NCBI GenBank assembly: GCA_024195265.1
Contig: JAJLRJ010000001.1
Coordinates: forward strand, 2,165,910 to 2,229,909
Origin: Dendrophyllia cribrosa
Lineage: Eukaryota; Cnidaria; Anthozoa; Scleractinia; Dendrophylliidae
Reading direction: 5' to 3'
DNA length: 64,000 nt
Both the position numbers and the translations under genes were made by a program. Below the pieces are notes generated by a model that was not told the origin of the DNA, searched no databases, and worked only from the letters and a program-made list of their open reading frames with translations. Shown one piece after another: positions 13,401 through 23,414 of the stretch. Each line of letters opens with the position of its first letter. Position 1 is the first letter of the stretch.

Positions 13401-14982
13401 GACAGGGCGCAACAAAAGCGCTGTCCGATAGCCCGGGGCTAGTGAAGCGACCCGTCGGGCAAGTGTCTTTTTGTCGGAGTTTGCCCGACGGGCAAGCAAT
13501 ATTTGTTGCCTTTTCTCACCATTAAGTTAAGAATTAAAATAAGAATTGTGTAATAAACAGTTCTCTAGTGAAAGTGAATGTGAGGAACATTTTAAAAATG
13601 TAAGAAAATATCAACGGCGAACAAAAGAAATGGAATTGAATGATGCGTTTTCGTAAATAATTATAATGTACAGTAGCGGCCGTAATTGTGTTCTCACTCC
13701 TCTGCTTTTAGGTCTTTAAAATCACTGTTGTTTTCATTGTATTAAGTTCAAAGTAAACCAGTTAGGATCTGTCTTGTCGATTAAGACAACTTGAACATTT
13801 CCCGACACAGTCGTTGCGTTAATTAATACGTTACTGGATAGATTGTTTTTTCCACGAACGGCAAATATTTTTGCCGCCTGCCGTTTGCCATTTCCATGGG
13901 AAAGTGAGTAGTTTCGCGTTTCTCAAACTCATAAACATGTGAATTAACTTCGATTTTTCTAGTGGATTTATTTTACGATTCGAGGAAAAGTAAGGATAAT
14001 AAACTGCAAGCTGCCGTTTGCCGTGTACGCGTAGAACGCCGTGCGTAATTTAATCTCTTGATACTCGCAAGCAAGTCACGTAATATAAAATGTGTTATTT
14101 TTGTTGTATCAAACTTCCGAAAGGGCTTGCAAGATATTTTACGTTATCCAAAGGCTAAAGACTTTGAATAAGAGTACTAGTATCATTGATCAATCGATCA
14201 TAACTTTCATAACCAGCGCAAAAGTAAGTTTTTCTCGTAATTTATAATTTATTCCGCAACATTCGCCGTCGGGAGCGAACACAGTTGGAGATTTTTTGTC
14301 TCTTGGTGTAATATTCATCCCTTGTTTAAATTTGTTTGTTTTTAATAATTAACTTACTTTTGGGCTAGCTTTTCAGAGCTCCGGGCTAGTAAACTAAAGT
14401 AGCAGCCGGGCAAGCTGATTTTTTCATTTTCATCCCACCCTGCTAGAACTATAGAATCAAAAGTCTTTATACAGAGAATCGCTCCCAAATAATGAAAATG
14501 ACACTACATTTCTACATGTTTCCAAGCATAGCCATACTTCATATTATAATATTTTTCCAAGTTTCTTAAAGTTTGCAGATTCAATACATGTCAGAACTTA
14601 AAATATAAGCTTACTGGAAAAATTTGTCATGGAATTCGCATTCAAATATACAGCAAACTGGCTTTCTACCATGTTTGCCCCACTTTCAAAATGGCGGCCA
14701 CGAAAATAGCTTTTAATAGAATACTGAACTTACATCTCTATCCCTTCTTCTCACTGTTCAGCGAAGCTTTTGATAAGCTTAACTTAATCTTATATATTTG
14801 ATTTTCCGAAGTGTGGAATTCTTATCTAAGATGGAAGATGTTAAACATTTATTCTTACCGCTTTCAACCGAATCCGGCCCGGTCACTGATTCAAAGTACC
14901 TTTGCAATCCACCTTCTGTTGTGTCATAACTCAAATTACCAACATAGACCTTCCTATTATCCTCATCTCGTCTCTCTCCCAT
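4280..14982 (-). CDS. RRM plus glycine-rich RNA-binding protein, CIRBP/RBM3 type (4 coding exons)
   Basis: Coding exons in order are 14859-14982, 8192-8298, 7136-7301 and 4280-4446. Each junction is GT/AG with matching phase, giving 187 aa. The start is the ATG opening MGERRDEDNRKVYVGNL. Residues 11-90 form one RRM: RNP2 is VYVGNL near residue 12, RNP1 is RGFGFVVF at 54-61, and the last strand is EFDGRNLTVSIPK at 78-90. Residues 91-187 are almost only Gly, Arg, Tyr and Ser (RGG/YGG type), ending GGNVYMI. In this family one RRM plus an RGG/GYG tail binds RNA and shuttles between nucleus and cytoplasm, with roles in stress and cold responses. That role is inferred here. Introns 1 (6.6 kb) and 3 (2.7 kb) have been invaded by transposons. 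The exact orthologue (CIRBP, RBM3 or an invertebrate-specific glycine-rich protein) cannot be decided. Confidence 0.9.
4578..6411 (+). mobile_element. 5'-truncated non-LTR retrotransposon (LINE), antisense in the RNA-binding gene's last intron
   Basis: One open frame runs from the insertion boundary at 4578 to the stop at 6132-6134, about 518 codons. It begins within the region that follows the reverse-transcriptase catalytic centre (LSGLRLNPSKTKAMWLG), continues through LFGRCLITKSLG and a tryptophan/lysine block (FIWKNKKDK), and ends with a Cys/His motif (CIYCRENDSIIHTF) like the zf-RVT domain of L1/Tx1-type elements. The endonuclease and the RT catalytic motifs are missing, as expected for 5' truncation. 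The 3' UTR ends in an A-rich (aataaa)n tail at 6346-6411. The 13-bp direct repeat atgttgtcaaact at 4565-4577 and 6412-6424 is the target-site duplication. Assignment to the L1/Tx1 group is inference. Confidence 0.9.
6616..6644. repeat. Interstitial telomere-like repeat (CCCTAA)n
   Basis: Nearly five perfect copies of ccctaa, the complement of the vertebrate and cnidarian telomere repeat TTAGGG, lie in intron 3 of the RNA-binding gene. The array is short and flanked by unique sequence, so this is not a chromosome end. Such tracts can mark repaired breaks or telomerase-mediated insertion. Confidence 0.9.
7125..7301 (-). CDS. Exon 3 of the RNA-binding gene, with an in-frame stop just past the donor
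   Basis: The acceptor (ttctccaag) is followed by GAG TTT GAT GGC, the end of the RRM, then 40-odd glycine-rich residues. Splicing at 7136 with donor GTGTGT joins exon 4 in frame. If the donor is skipped, translation adds only Gly-Val-Tyr and stops at TGA (7125-7127), giving a 135-aa protein with half the glycine-rich tail. Both 3' ends are plausible from the sequence, and RNA evidence would decide which is used. Confidence 0.85.
   Translation of the reverse strand, partial: EFDGRNLTVSIPKSGGGGGRSGGRRGGGGYGGGGGGYGGGSSRYSGGGRGRGYGGGVY
7800..8041. repeat. Terminal-inverted-repeat MITE in intron 2
   Basis: Left arm tggtctgtttctcgaagtcc (7801-) matches the reverse complement of the right arm ending aaacaggccca (8040). 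Both continue through a cccgataacttt/aaagttactggg block. Arms are about 45 bp, the interior is AT-rich and there is no open frame of note. Confidence 0.65.
8192..8298 (-). CDS. Exon 2 of the RNA-binding gene (RNP1 exon)
   Basis: The acceptor is ccaacctacag and the donor GTAAAG. The 107-bp exon supplies the second strand and RNP1 of the RRM: SIIIDKENGRSRGFGFVVFY, then a helix ending CEEFHEK. The phenylalanines and glycine of RNP1 needed for RNA stacking are present. Confidence 0.9.
8485..8641. repeat. Short inverted-repeat MITE (AAAAGTAAGTTA-type ends)
   Basis: Left end tcaaaagtaagttaacagtc and right end gacgtaacttacttttatg are imperfect reverse complements about 110 bp apart. A related aaagtaagtt motif recurs near 14221 and as aacttacttttg near 14348, so the family is present at least twice in this gene's introns. 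Confidence 0.6.
9101..10908 (+). mobile_element. Decayed pogo-family (Tc1/mariner superfamily) transposon with split transposase
   Basis: Pieces of one transposase lie in order on the plus strand. At 9101-9201 is the N terminus from ATG (MPKVHRTSYNLA) with a one-base frame change before KVVAEAEAIENN. At 10070-10235 is the rest of a helix-turn-helix (SESMVRRWRK) and the start of the CENP-B-like DNA-binding part. At 10236-10451 is a GT-AG intron. At 10452-10768 are GWYQNRKRH and the first catalytic motif NMDETP. At 10769-10908 is a C-terminal tail rich in Asp/Glu ending at TAA. The DDE core between NMDETP and the tail is deleted, with an 8-bp aaaagatt repeated on both sides of the junction (10758-10765, 10769-10776). 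A second element (9202-10069) splits the N terminus. The element is dead and lies antisense to the host gene, inside its first intron. Confidence 0.85.
9202..10069. mobile_element. Non-autonomous DNA element inserted into the pogo transposase
   Basis: The ends are gcagggcaaaaaactt at 9202 and, inverted, aagttttttgccg at 10053-10065. The bases outside (gattac left, gttac right) form an imperfect (A/G)TTAC duplication. Removing the insert rejoins the pogo reading frame (GAT TAC, then AGC ATC AGC), which shows it arrived later. There is no transposase. A second, inverted, partial copy lies at 11172-11625. The cagggc ends recall hAT elements, but no 8-bp target duplication is evident, so the superfamily is open. 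Confidence 0.75.
11172..11625. mobile_element. Second, inverted copy of the gcagggcaaaaaactt element (partial)
   Basis: Starting at gcagggcaaaaaacttcc, this copy matches the reverse complement of 10065 back to about 9600 for roughly 450 bp, including the blocks ctcgtctgagacga, catctctggacttcgtaaac and gtttcaacacagg. It then diverges near 11625, so the far end is missing. Together the two copies form a large inverted repeat around the pogo coding pieces. Confidence 0.8.
11669..11730. repeat. Perfect short hairpin (ggtgtccaattacagctatc arms)
   Basis: The arm at 11669 (ggtgtccaattacagctatc) is matched exactly by its reverse complement ending ggacacc at 11730, with about 15 bases between. It sits just outside the partial element copy and may be a MITE core. 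Confidence 0.75.
12079..12745. mobile_element. DNA element with TAGCCTGATTCTCAGACGGTCC-like inverted ends
   Basis: Left end tagcctgattctcagacggt at 12079 and right end accgtctgtgaatcaggcta ending at 12745 are inverted copies with a few differences, and both are flanked by attta/tttat. The interior also shows a longer inverted similarity (cctttgtttgaggg against ccttcaaacaaagg). It carries no transposase and lies in intron 1 of the RNA-binding gene. Confidence 0.7.
12950..13265. repeat. Minisatellite, unit about 62 bp, roughly four copies
   Basis: The unit contains ccactctgtaatatacctta, then cgttctttaaacactcaagc and a gactggcgagccgtcgag block. Copies begin near 13034, 13096, 13157 and 13219 with few substitutions. 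A shorter variant of the gagccgtcgagcc block precedes it from about 12950. Open frames across it are repeat shadows. Confidence 0.85.
14859..14982 (-). CDS. Exon 1 of the RNA-binding gene (start codon and RNP2)
   Basis: ATG at 14982 opens MGERRDEDNRKVYVGNLSYD. The exon ends in phase 1 at a strong GTAAGAAT donor and joins exon 2 to give VESVSIIID. RNP2 (VYVGNL) lies 10 residues from the N terminus, normal for single-RRM glycine-rich proteins. The upstream DNA to about 15070 is presumed 5' UTR and promoter, but no clear TATA box on this strand can be assigned. Confidence 0.9.
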
Positions 14983-15344
14983 TCTTTATGAATTTCACCT
15001 TCAACTTCGAAAAAATAACTTCTCTTCCTTGCAAACCGCGATATAAAAGACAGACGACGCTATATTGAAGTCGCACACCGCGTGCAGCGTACAAAACCAG
15101 AAAAGCCGGTTTTACAGGTGTGAACCCTGTTTGTTTCTCACCTTGTTCCCAGCGCCCTGGGCTCGGCCGGTTTGTAGCACTATCCACCACTGGGTACAGA
15201 GGAGCTCTATTTGATCGTACAAGACGTTATTTTCTTCGAATTGTCGCCGTCTTGAAAGTTAAACTGATTGCGTTACACAAAATATGTACCGCGGGCCAAA
15301 TTACTACGGGCTCGGAAGCTGCGAAAATCGGTGTACAGTAAAGA

Positions 15345-17350
15345 ATAGACAGATTTAGCAAAGACAACGCGACGTGAAATGAGGACGCGACACCGCGCGG
15401 AATAGTCTGGACCCGACTTCCGGTCTTTACATTCACGTTCTCCGGTCAAGGTCGCGTCGCGTTCACGACGGCATTTGGGTTGTTTTCACGTCGCCATCAC
15501 GACGCGGGTGATTTACTGCCAAGAAAAGGCTTTTTTCGAGTTGAAAAGGTAGGAAAAGGTAGGAAAATTTATTTGGCTACCTAAAATTATCATTTTAGTT
15601 AAATATTTCATGTGTCCTCAAAGCCTATAACTTTTAAAAGCCGACAAAAACTTGTTGATACTGATTCGGTTTTGTGTTTGTTTCCTTAAGTTTTCATGTC
15701 AAGTATTTTTTTTCGACTTTTTGTGGAAGAATGGTGCTGTTTTGCTTGATAAGTTTTTTATTCTGGAGAGATAATAAAGGCATGAATTTATTCTGCATTT
15801 TTAGCGGTTACGGTTTTATAAAATATGATAGAAAATCGCGGTGGATTAAATTACGGGGTTGTTCATTTTAGCCCAATTACAACAAAACAACAAATTCAAC
15901 AACAACACGCTATAATTAAACTACTAACATAAGCTTAAGCCAAAGCTTAAAACGTTTTTTATATGTAGATTTAATAAGTTCACTGTTACATTTATCTTGC
16001 TTTTATTTTAAAGGATTTGATTGTATAATGGAAGGAGGAAATGGAAGTCCAAAAAGCGACGGGAAAAAAAGTAAGCATATTTTAGAACTTTTAGTGCGCG
16101 AAGTGATGAGCTATATTTTATCGCTCACTTTTTCCCATTTTTTGTGTACGTTAATAGTTTATGTGTACTGCTGTAGAAGTGAAACCTCCTACCAGCCTTG
16201 ATATTTACACCATTTTAGGTCATAGAGCCTTGTACGTAGTTGTGATTTGTAGCCCATTCTTTCGTTTGATTTATGCTTAATTTGATCGGGTCGCAAGTAT
16301 AAATACTCGGTAACAACGTTTTACCGCCCTTCGGGTATGATTTTTTTGTTTTTGTTTTTATAAACCTCGACTTTTTAGGCAAGGTGGAAAAACAAACTGT
16401 GAAAAGTCACATTTTGTGTACTTTCATACGGCATCGAAAACAAACTTGAAAGGAATCGACAATATTCCTCGCGCTTATAAAGCCGTTCATGGTATAAATA
16501 TGTTGAAAAAAAATATATTGTCAAAATTAAAATTAGGATCGTCACTTTTCAGTGACAAACGACAAATATGTTTACCCAAAGTGTTTATCTGAAGCTTACT
16601 TTATAAAGTGTTACTATGATCAAAAATCGTGGAAAACTCATTTTTTGTTTTCGTTATCTGAAAAAGGTGTAATAAATTATTGACATTTGGTATTTTCATT
16701 CTACTCTAGATCAGTGATGGTGCGGACCGTGGCGGGGAAGGAGTGTTCATCAGTAAACCCGAAGGCAGGGAAAGGGGTATTGCATGGCAGGGTGTGGCAA
16801 GCAAATTGAACAGTTCGCCACAGTTCTGTGTCAATGCCCGAGCTGTAAAGAGATCAGTTTAATAAAAATTCATGTCCCAGTTTTCAAGTCGGTGTCGATG
16901 TGAACAAATGAGATGTCCTGTGGGATTTGCAAATTATCAAAAAGCAACTGCAGATCGACATTCAGCATCTTCCCAATTGTCGATGTCAAAGCGCCCAAAC
17001 TTAGAATTGGAAAGGACTGACTAACCAAACGGACAACGTTCTACAACGGCTCATTTCAAAATCTGATGACTGTTGTCTTTCGTGCGCAATTAATAACATA
17101 TTTTTTTTTATATTTTCCTTTTCCATTTATCTATCAACAGACTAAAAATACACGTAATGGAAACAGTGGATTGTTCGGGAAACAAATCGAATTCGAAAAC
17201 ATAATCGACGTCGCTGTCCGTCTTGTTTTCAGCTTGCTAAATCCCTTTTACCCGCAACGCAACGGCGTTGTCGACCCAGTCTTAATCTGTCACTCCTTGT
17301 GCGCGCGCCGTCCTCATCTCACGTCACGTTGTCTTTGCTAAATCTGTCTA
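15345..17350. mobile_element. Roughly 2-kb element with long inverted ends; possible small exon inside
   Basis: The left end contains agacagatttagcaaagaca (15347-) followed by cgcgacgtgaaatgaggacg. The right end (about 17305-17350) is its inverted copy, ending ctttgctaaatctgtct. Inside, 16029-16070 reads ATG GAA GGA GGA and runs 14 codons (MEGGNGSPKSDGKK) to a GTAAGC donor, preceded by a pyrimidine-poor ttttaaag. That looks like a short first exon, but no matching downstream exon is visible. I cannot name the family. Confidence 0.6.
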
Positions 17351-17929
17351 AAAATCTAAAAATGCGGAGAGACTGGCGAGAGGAGGCGTCTCCCCGCATT
17401 TTTTTTTTTTCGCTCGCTTTTCTTCGCGCCTTCCCCAACTATTCGCGCTTTCTCCACTATCTAAACGTCTGGAACAGGCTATACAACTCCATAAACATTC
17501 TAGAATCGAAAACTGCTTCTGAATTTTGATATGACGTCAGTGAAAACACTCTATAACACAAAGGATTTTGTTAATACTTATCCACTGGATAGTGATTTAT
17601 CGTGGATGGCGCTAATCACCTTTTGAACAACTGGGGCCTGCTGTATTTTTTGCTCTTTTTGGACTACAAAACGGGGATTTATATTGGTGAACAAGTAACT
17701 GTAATTTGCAACGGACCACATTCATATTGGTGACGTTCTTGTCCAATCAAAAGGCGTTTGGGTTGGAAGGTATAATAAAAGCTCCTGGTCTGATCTAATG
17801 TTTAACAAAATATTTTATTTTATTATACGACATGGCATTTCTGAGCCGATACATGTTTTAGAATACGTACTAAAAAAATTACAAATATACCGGACCTCCC
17901 GACTTTCATTTTCGTTGAGCAGTGTGGAT

Positions 17930-18365
17930 CTCAATCTCGTTCCCAGAGTCCGCGTTAACCTTGTCCAGTGGAATGGGCGAGGAAGGTAACGCGGACTCTG
18001 GGAACTAGATTGAGGAGGCCATGTTAGGGGGAAAATTCCTACAAGCAACACGGCCCTTAAAACGGCGACACGAGAGCCCGAGGGGACTCCTATATGAAAG
18101 GGGCGGGGATGCTCGTCGGAAATTTTGAATGAAACCCCTAAAGGAGACCAATCTGGGCGTGGCCCAAGCTTTTTTGACTCCTAAAAGAGACCATTTTAAA
18201 ACACAGACAAATAAAAAATACAGTGACTTTTTACCTGCAACCCTAATCGAGACCTTGACGGCTAAATATAATGGCGTTTTGCCCAGAACACCCTAAGTGA
18301 GACCAAAATCCGAAATTTACACCCCTAAGCGAGACGACGAGCATCCCCGCCCCTTTCATATGGGA
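17930..18365. repeat. Two adjacent inverted repeats (17930-18020 and 18080-18365)
   Basis: The first has arms ctcgttcccagagtccgcgt and acgcggactctgggaac around a short loop. The second has atatgaaaggggcggggatg near 18091 and catccccgcccctttcatat ending near 18361. The latter's interior repeats gag-acc motifs (cctaaaggagacc, cctaagcgagac). Both look like MITEs; no gene lies between them. Confidence 0.7.
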
Positions 18366-18369
18366 CAGA

Positions 18370-19226
18370 CTGCTCTGATGAATTACCGAGAGGGGCACCA
18401 ATTGCAAAATAAATAGACAGCGAATTTCGTAATTGCTTAGATCTCAAAACCGTTTGTATCTGCTCTTATATAATTAGCGTACACATAATAAAATCAAGTC
18501 ATATTTTACTGAAATGCACAATAATCATACAAGGTTATATGTCGTCAATTGTTGACTTTGATTCAGTTGCGTGACTTTGTGTATCATGTTCGCGTCCCCA
18601 AAATTCCGAAAGGCGACACAAAAACGTCCCGAAATTGGATGATAGCTGCTTGTGAAATTCAGACGGTGTACATGGCTAGAATTTTTTCAGGTTGCTTTTT
18701 CAACTGCTTAAAGCGGGACTCAACCTAAATATTTTAAGAGGTCTAATGAAGGGATAGAAGAAAGAAATGATTTTTGGAACACCAACAGACAGTTGATACC
18801 CACGCAAGAGCACCCCAAGTTGCTTGGGACTATTTTGGTGTCCATCTATTAATTAATAACTACAAATATTAATTTTAAAACTTCATTAAATATTCAATAT
18901 TTCTTATTTCTCTAAATTTTATCAATCCTTTGAGAAAAACTATTTCCCTCCCAAAAATCACCACCAAATTTAACAAAACACCCCATAACATAGATTCATG
19001 AGATGAGCATAGAGTTTTTGGATTGCTTGAAACGTATTTGTGAACGCCGGAGATAACTGGAGATATTTCCATTATAGCCTGCGAGCAAGCCGGCTCTCGG
19101 GCTCGGGGTTTCGGGTTTGGGGGAGCGGAGAGCGAGATCCTTTCCCTCACCAACCCCTTCCCCCCTCTCCCAAACCCGCCCCCGAGAGCTTGCCCGCCGG
19201 CTATTTCCATTAAAGCCAATAAGCCA
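18370..19226. other. Non-coding spacer downstream of the TMC gene
   Basis: Mostly AT-rich sequence without splice-supported exons. At 19075-19205 there is a G/C-rich imperfect inverted repeat (gcgagcaagccggctctcgg against cgagagcttgcccg), again MITE-like. The 114-codon minus-strand frame across it reads mainly this repeat and I do not accept it as a gene. Confidence 0.5.
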
Positions 19227-19316
19227 TTAGTCTCCTACGCAGCCGTTATTAGGGCTCGTCACGCGGGGGAGGAGCGTTGCGTGACGAGCCCTAATAACGG
19301 CTGCGTAGGAGACTAA
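19227..19316. repeat. Palindromic MITE (CTCCTACGCAGCCGTTATTAGG arms)
   Basis: Left arm ttagtctcctacgcagccgt and its exact reverse complement ending at 19316 enclose gggggaggagcg. The arms are about 39 bp and essentially perfect. It lies 165 bp past the TMC stop codon, so it may be inside the TMC 3' UTR. Confidence 0.85.
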
Positions 19317-19480
19317 TAAGCCATGTAAAGTGGCGGAAAACTGGTTTTCAGATTAAGTCCTGCCTTAAGTTGACAGCACACTGCGAGGATCACAAATTTC
19401 ACCCACATCTCACTCTTTCTTAAAAAAGTAAAGATGGAGAACTGGATATATTCAAAATTATATTTCTGCTAAAACATCTT

Positions 19481-22427
19481 TTAGGAAGACAACGACAGGA
19501 GTAAAATGTCTTCTTCGCTGTATTTTGCAGTTTCTTGTTGTTCGTCAGTTTTCTCTTTACGCGCAGAAATCAGCTGACCGAGAAGGAGCTTCTTATGTTT
19601 ACCTTCCAAAACAAGATGATCCTTCAACGTGCAAATCACACGCCTATGTTCGTGAGTCATGGATCTGAAGTAAAACACAAGACTAAGTACCAGGATTAAC
19701 ACGGGGAGTAGGAACGCTGCTGTACGCATAAACCGCAGTGTTTCATGAATCCACTCGGGCCAGTTGGACACGACAAATGAAAGCTCGTCAATTATGAACT
19801 TGCTTGCACTGCATTCTGTGTTCTTGAACGGACCGCAGTAAGAAGTTGGCACCCTAGTTACACCCCACCCAACAAGACCGATACACATGAAAAACGTGAA
19901 CAGCAAGAGAAGGGTGAATATCGAGCTGAGCTTTGCGCCTTGAAAGGGTTTGTCTGGTAGGCGATTATTGTAAAAAAGACTGACTTTCTTGATGTAGAAG
20001 AACACGATAATTTTTAGAACCCCAATTACCGGAAGAATCGGGCTGAAGAATGTGCCTATCAGAATCAAGCATTGCCCGTAGGCGAGGTCGATTACATTCT
20101 GCGAGATGTCGAATTGGGCCATACCGATTTTCTTGAAGCAGCTGCAGCGCTTGTAAAGAAGCTTTCTGAGCGTCTCAAGTCCGAGAGTGATCAACAACAC
20201 CACGAAAAAATCTACCCACACTAGCATGTACATCTGCGCCGCAATTTCATTTTCCCAACACTGTTGGCAGTGAGAGGATAAGGACTCGCCATCCTGGATG
20301 CGATCATGAAGATCTTTGTACAATAGGATCATGAGCACCGCTACAGAAGGAAGCTTGACGAGGATGCGTCTCAACAAATTCAATCCCAGCTCAAATTTGG
20401 GACTCCAGTCTTCAAACATGGACAGAAACTCGAAAAGCGGTGGCAGAATCAGATTTGGGATTGTGATGGCGAGAGATAAAGATGACCTACAGAATAAAAT
20501 ATTGATTACTGTTCAGTCGTTGTTTCGATCTTAGAAGTCGCACCAGGGGTGAAGTAGTAAGGATTAAGTTACACACGGAATACAGGCATGCACACAATGC
20601 GGGAAGCTAACTTAAGGGATTATTAGTAGTAGTACCATACTTATAATTGAAAATGCCGATTACAAGCCCTGGGCTTATACAACTTCGTAAGGGTTTTTTG
20701 GCTGACAAGCAACACATTTTGCTGTAAATAAGCGTTGTTTTAGTACATTTAGTGCAAATGTTTGTAAAGAATTGCTGTTACGGAACTGTGGTTTGCTTAT
20801 ATATAGGAAGGGGTACAACCGGAATAATGTTTTGTTATCAAACTAATGGACCTATAACCGGGGGAGGGGCTTACAAGCGGGGTGGCTGATAACCGGTATT
20901 TTACGGTATCCGTATTAGAAGTGCTGAGCAGCTAGGAGTATTACCGCATGTGTCCACACCTCTCGGCAATAGCAGAGACAAGTGTTGGAGCTAACGACCT
21001 TCAAGTCGAAAGTCTGACGCGCGAACCACTAGATTACTGCGCCTTCAGGAGAGTAAGTGAGTAACTTTTTTATCAGAGTAACATTAAAGAAACATGAGCT
21101 ACAAGCTTTAACTGTGCATCACGTCAAATGAATATTACCTGATTAACATCTGCTCAAACTTGTTGCGTCCTTGCTCAGTCACTTTCCTGTTAATGATAAC
21201 GCCAACGACGACCACAAACGACACGTACCACAGCGCCGGAACTACGAACATGTTGATGAGAATCCTCGTTCCATAAAGCACCATTTTTTGTTTCCTTGTC
21301 CTGTTTTGCAATCGCATTAATCTCGCTTCCTCTTCTAATTCGAAGCGAATATCCTGCACGATGATCTGGTTCTTTTGCACCGCTGCGCTCTTTTCACAAA
21401 TGCAGTAATCCCATGCGGAGAACAGCCGGTTGCAGAAGGAGTTGAAAACGCCCTCGCTGTCAATGTAGCTCTCCTTCAGCCCACTGGATGCGCTTTGGAT
21501 CATTATCAAGAGACAAAAGAGAAAGTAAGCCCCGCCCGTCAGCAGATAGGCCAGCGGTAGAAGGTACTTGACCCCCTCTTGAGAGATGATAGCATCGGAT
21601 GGATAGCTGCTGTAAAACATAATAGTGTTGCTAATCCAGCCCTGGCCAGTAATAAAGTCTAGTACCATTGTGGGGACGCTGTTGTCTGTGCCATTTGCAG
21701 TGGTGTAAGTAAACTCATACTTACAGCTGGTTGAGTTGGTTGTGTTACTGTTCGTGTAGCCCTCGCGCGTGTCCGCGCAGATTATCAGCGTTGGAAGGGA
21801 AACAAAGCCGAATTCCATCAGAAATACAAATAAGTTGAGAAACATGAGCCAGCGAAGAAAGACGAAATACGAAACCACCCCGCTTCCGAACTGTCCTTCG
21901 ATGTCTTTGAGATGACCTCGCCACAATTCAAGGGAATACAGCCATTCTTTGAGACCGGCCCGGAAACTATTCCATCCCATTGCCACGTTCCATCTGCAAA
22001 CTTTCCATCTTGAGACCCTTTTCGGGGCCCTTGCCCTGAGAGAATGCTTATACCGCCGCCTGAGTGACATTGGAAGCGGAACAGCCTTGAAATCAACAGT
22101 CTCCAAGACTTCTTCAGCCCATGGAATCCCTGTAACGGGGTCATTAATTTCGCTGTCCCAAGCCGTCGGTGATGAACCATCGCGTTTGCCAGCTCTCTTC
22201 AACGCGCCTGAACGTTTTATTGAAGTTCCACGCCTCTTTCCTCCCACTGACGCTTGGTGCCTCATAACAGTCGATGTGGTGTGTCTTGCAAGACGGCTGG
22301 GAAGGTCTTGCATATAAACTTTAGTCCCATCACTAATATCTTCTTCACTTCTTGATTCTAGATCTCGGTTCACCAACTGACGCATCTCAATTGATACGTC
22401 TGCCATTCTGATATATGTAGATTCCAA
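19481..22427 (-). CDS. TMC (transmembrane channel-like) family membrane protein
   Basis: Two coding exons, 21139-22427 and 19481-20486, join in phase 2 (donor GTAATA, acceptor ttctgtag) to give 764 aa, a typical TMC length. The cytoplasmic N terminus (about 1-180) is rich in Arg/Ser. It is followed by the TMC signature HLKDIEGQFGSGVVSYFVFLR and the first membrane segment (184-217). An extracellular loop has NSTS and NGTD sequons. Further hydrophobic segments lie at about 287-312, 391-415 and several in exon 2. The TMC-domain motif starting CWEN is at about residue 506, followed by DISQNVIDLAYGQ and FFSPILPVIGVLKI. Known TMC proteins form or regulate ion channels (mechanotransduction for TMC1/2; EVER-type for TMC6/8). 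Which subfamily this is needs a tree. The tail after the last segment is short and charged. The long first exon and single intron are unusual for this normally exon-rich family. Confidence 0.93.
20640..20910. repeat. Dispersed repeat in the TMC intron, related to 42960-43115
   Basis: It shares blocks with the reverse complement of 42960-43115: agggttttttggctg, cattttgctgtaaataagcg and gcaaatgtttgtaaagaatt. Its end (taaccggtattttacggtat) matches the ctaaccggcattttacggta end of the other copy. The aagccga/ttataagcc motifs near 8719 and 11105 suggest a wider family. Probably a non-autonomous DNA transposon. Confidence 0.65.
20988..21046 (-). repeat. Degenerate tRNA-like sequence (SINE head) in the TMC intron
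   Basis: On the minus strand this reads ggcgcagtaatctagtggtt (an A-box-like block) followed about 35 bases later by aaggtcgttagctcc, where a B box should be. The arms do not fold into a complete cloverleaf, so I call it a tRNA-derived repeat and not a working tRNA. Confidence 0.45.
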
Positions 22428-22794
22428 GCAAAGTCTCGCTGCACGATGACGAATGGTTCAACGCTCGATAGAAGTATTATTTCGTAGTTTAATATTTACG
22501 TCTCTTCGGGTTGAAATAAGACACCAAATCTAGTTTGTGTGACTATAGCCTGCCGCAACATGTTATATAAGCGAGTGTTTTCTCGATCAATAATAAAAAT
22601 TCCTTAACATTTAATTTCTTGTCTTAATACACCAGACTTTTTTTCTCTGGGAGCACACGCGCCTCTGAAAATTGCCTGAGTGGAACACGCTCGCATGTTT
22701 TTATTCTCTCTCTCCACCCCTGAGAAAATTTTTTTCCGTTTTCCTACCCTCGCGTGTCTGGCGCTGCCCAAATCCCGCTTGATTCTGGTGTAGG
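22428..22794. other. Upstream region of the TMC gene
   Basis: This stretch precedes the TMC start on the minus strand and must contain its 5' UTR and proximal promoter. I see no clear TATA or initiator arrangement that I can defend, and no other gene. Repeats begin at about 22795. Confidence 0.4.
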
Positions 22795-23225
22795 CCCGGG
22801 TCTCCCTTATATGACCTATACGGGGACGTGCCGCTGGACAGGGTATGGTTTTTGCATTTTTGTCCTGAACAGGGTATTTAATTTAACGTGAGTCTGTCCT
22901 AAACAGGGTCTGAATCTGTCCTAAACAGGGTATGGTTCCAGTTAGTTACTTTAGCGCTTGTGGGGACTTACCTTGCCGTGATTGGTATATTCATGCGAAG
23001 GCGAAGTCGTTCTCTTTTCAAAGGATCCGTCTACCATTTTTTAAAGCTCAGATCAATAACCACGTTCGAGCCGTATCCTAGACAGGGTCCTAAAATAGAG
23101 GGTGTTGTCCTACACAGGGTAGGTATTTTCGTTTATTTTTTACCTAAACAGGATCAGGGTCTCAGACCCTCAGCGGCACCCCTATACCCAAATATTGGTT
23201 AAGTACCCCCTCCCCGGGGGTGTAG
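22795..23225. mobile_element. CAGGGTATGG-rich element bounded by G/C tracts (copy 1)
   Basis: The left end (gggtctcccttatatgacct, then ggggacgtgccgct) and the right end (agcggcacccctata, then taccccctccccggggg) are inverted copies. The interior holds at least five copies of a cctaaacagggtatg motif in both halves. Two related elements lie at 23415-24165 and 47190-47650. No coding capacity. Confidence 0.7.
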
Positions 23226-23414
23226 GCTAGGTAATAGCGCTCGAAACGTCAGTTTTTGAATCTCTTTACAGCGGCCAATCTCCAATTTAGTTGATACGTG
23301 GAAATCCAACCTCCCGCCAACGACTCTTTTTCCTGGGTTAAGACAATGAACAGCAGAAACCACAACTACAAACCAATGAGAGGTGCCGGATTTGTGACAA
23401 AGATCTGGACCCGG

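Noticed and set aside
18875..19219. 114-codon minus-strand frame beside the TMC gene
   Set aside because: Reads through a G/C-rich inverted repeat; no homology recognised.
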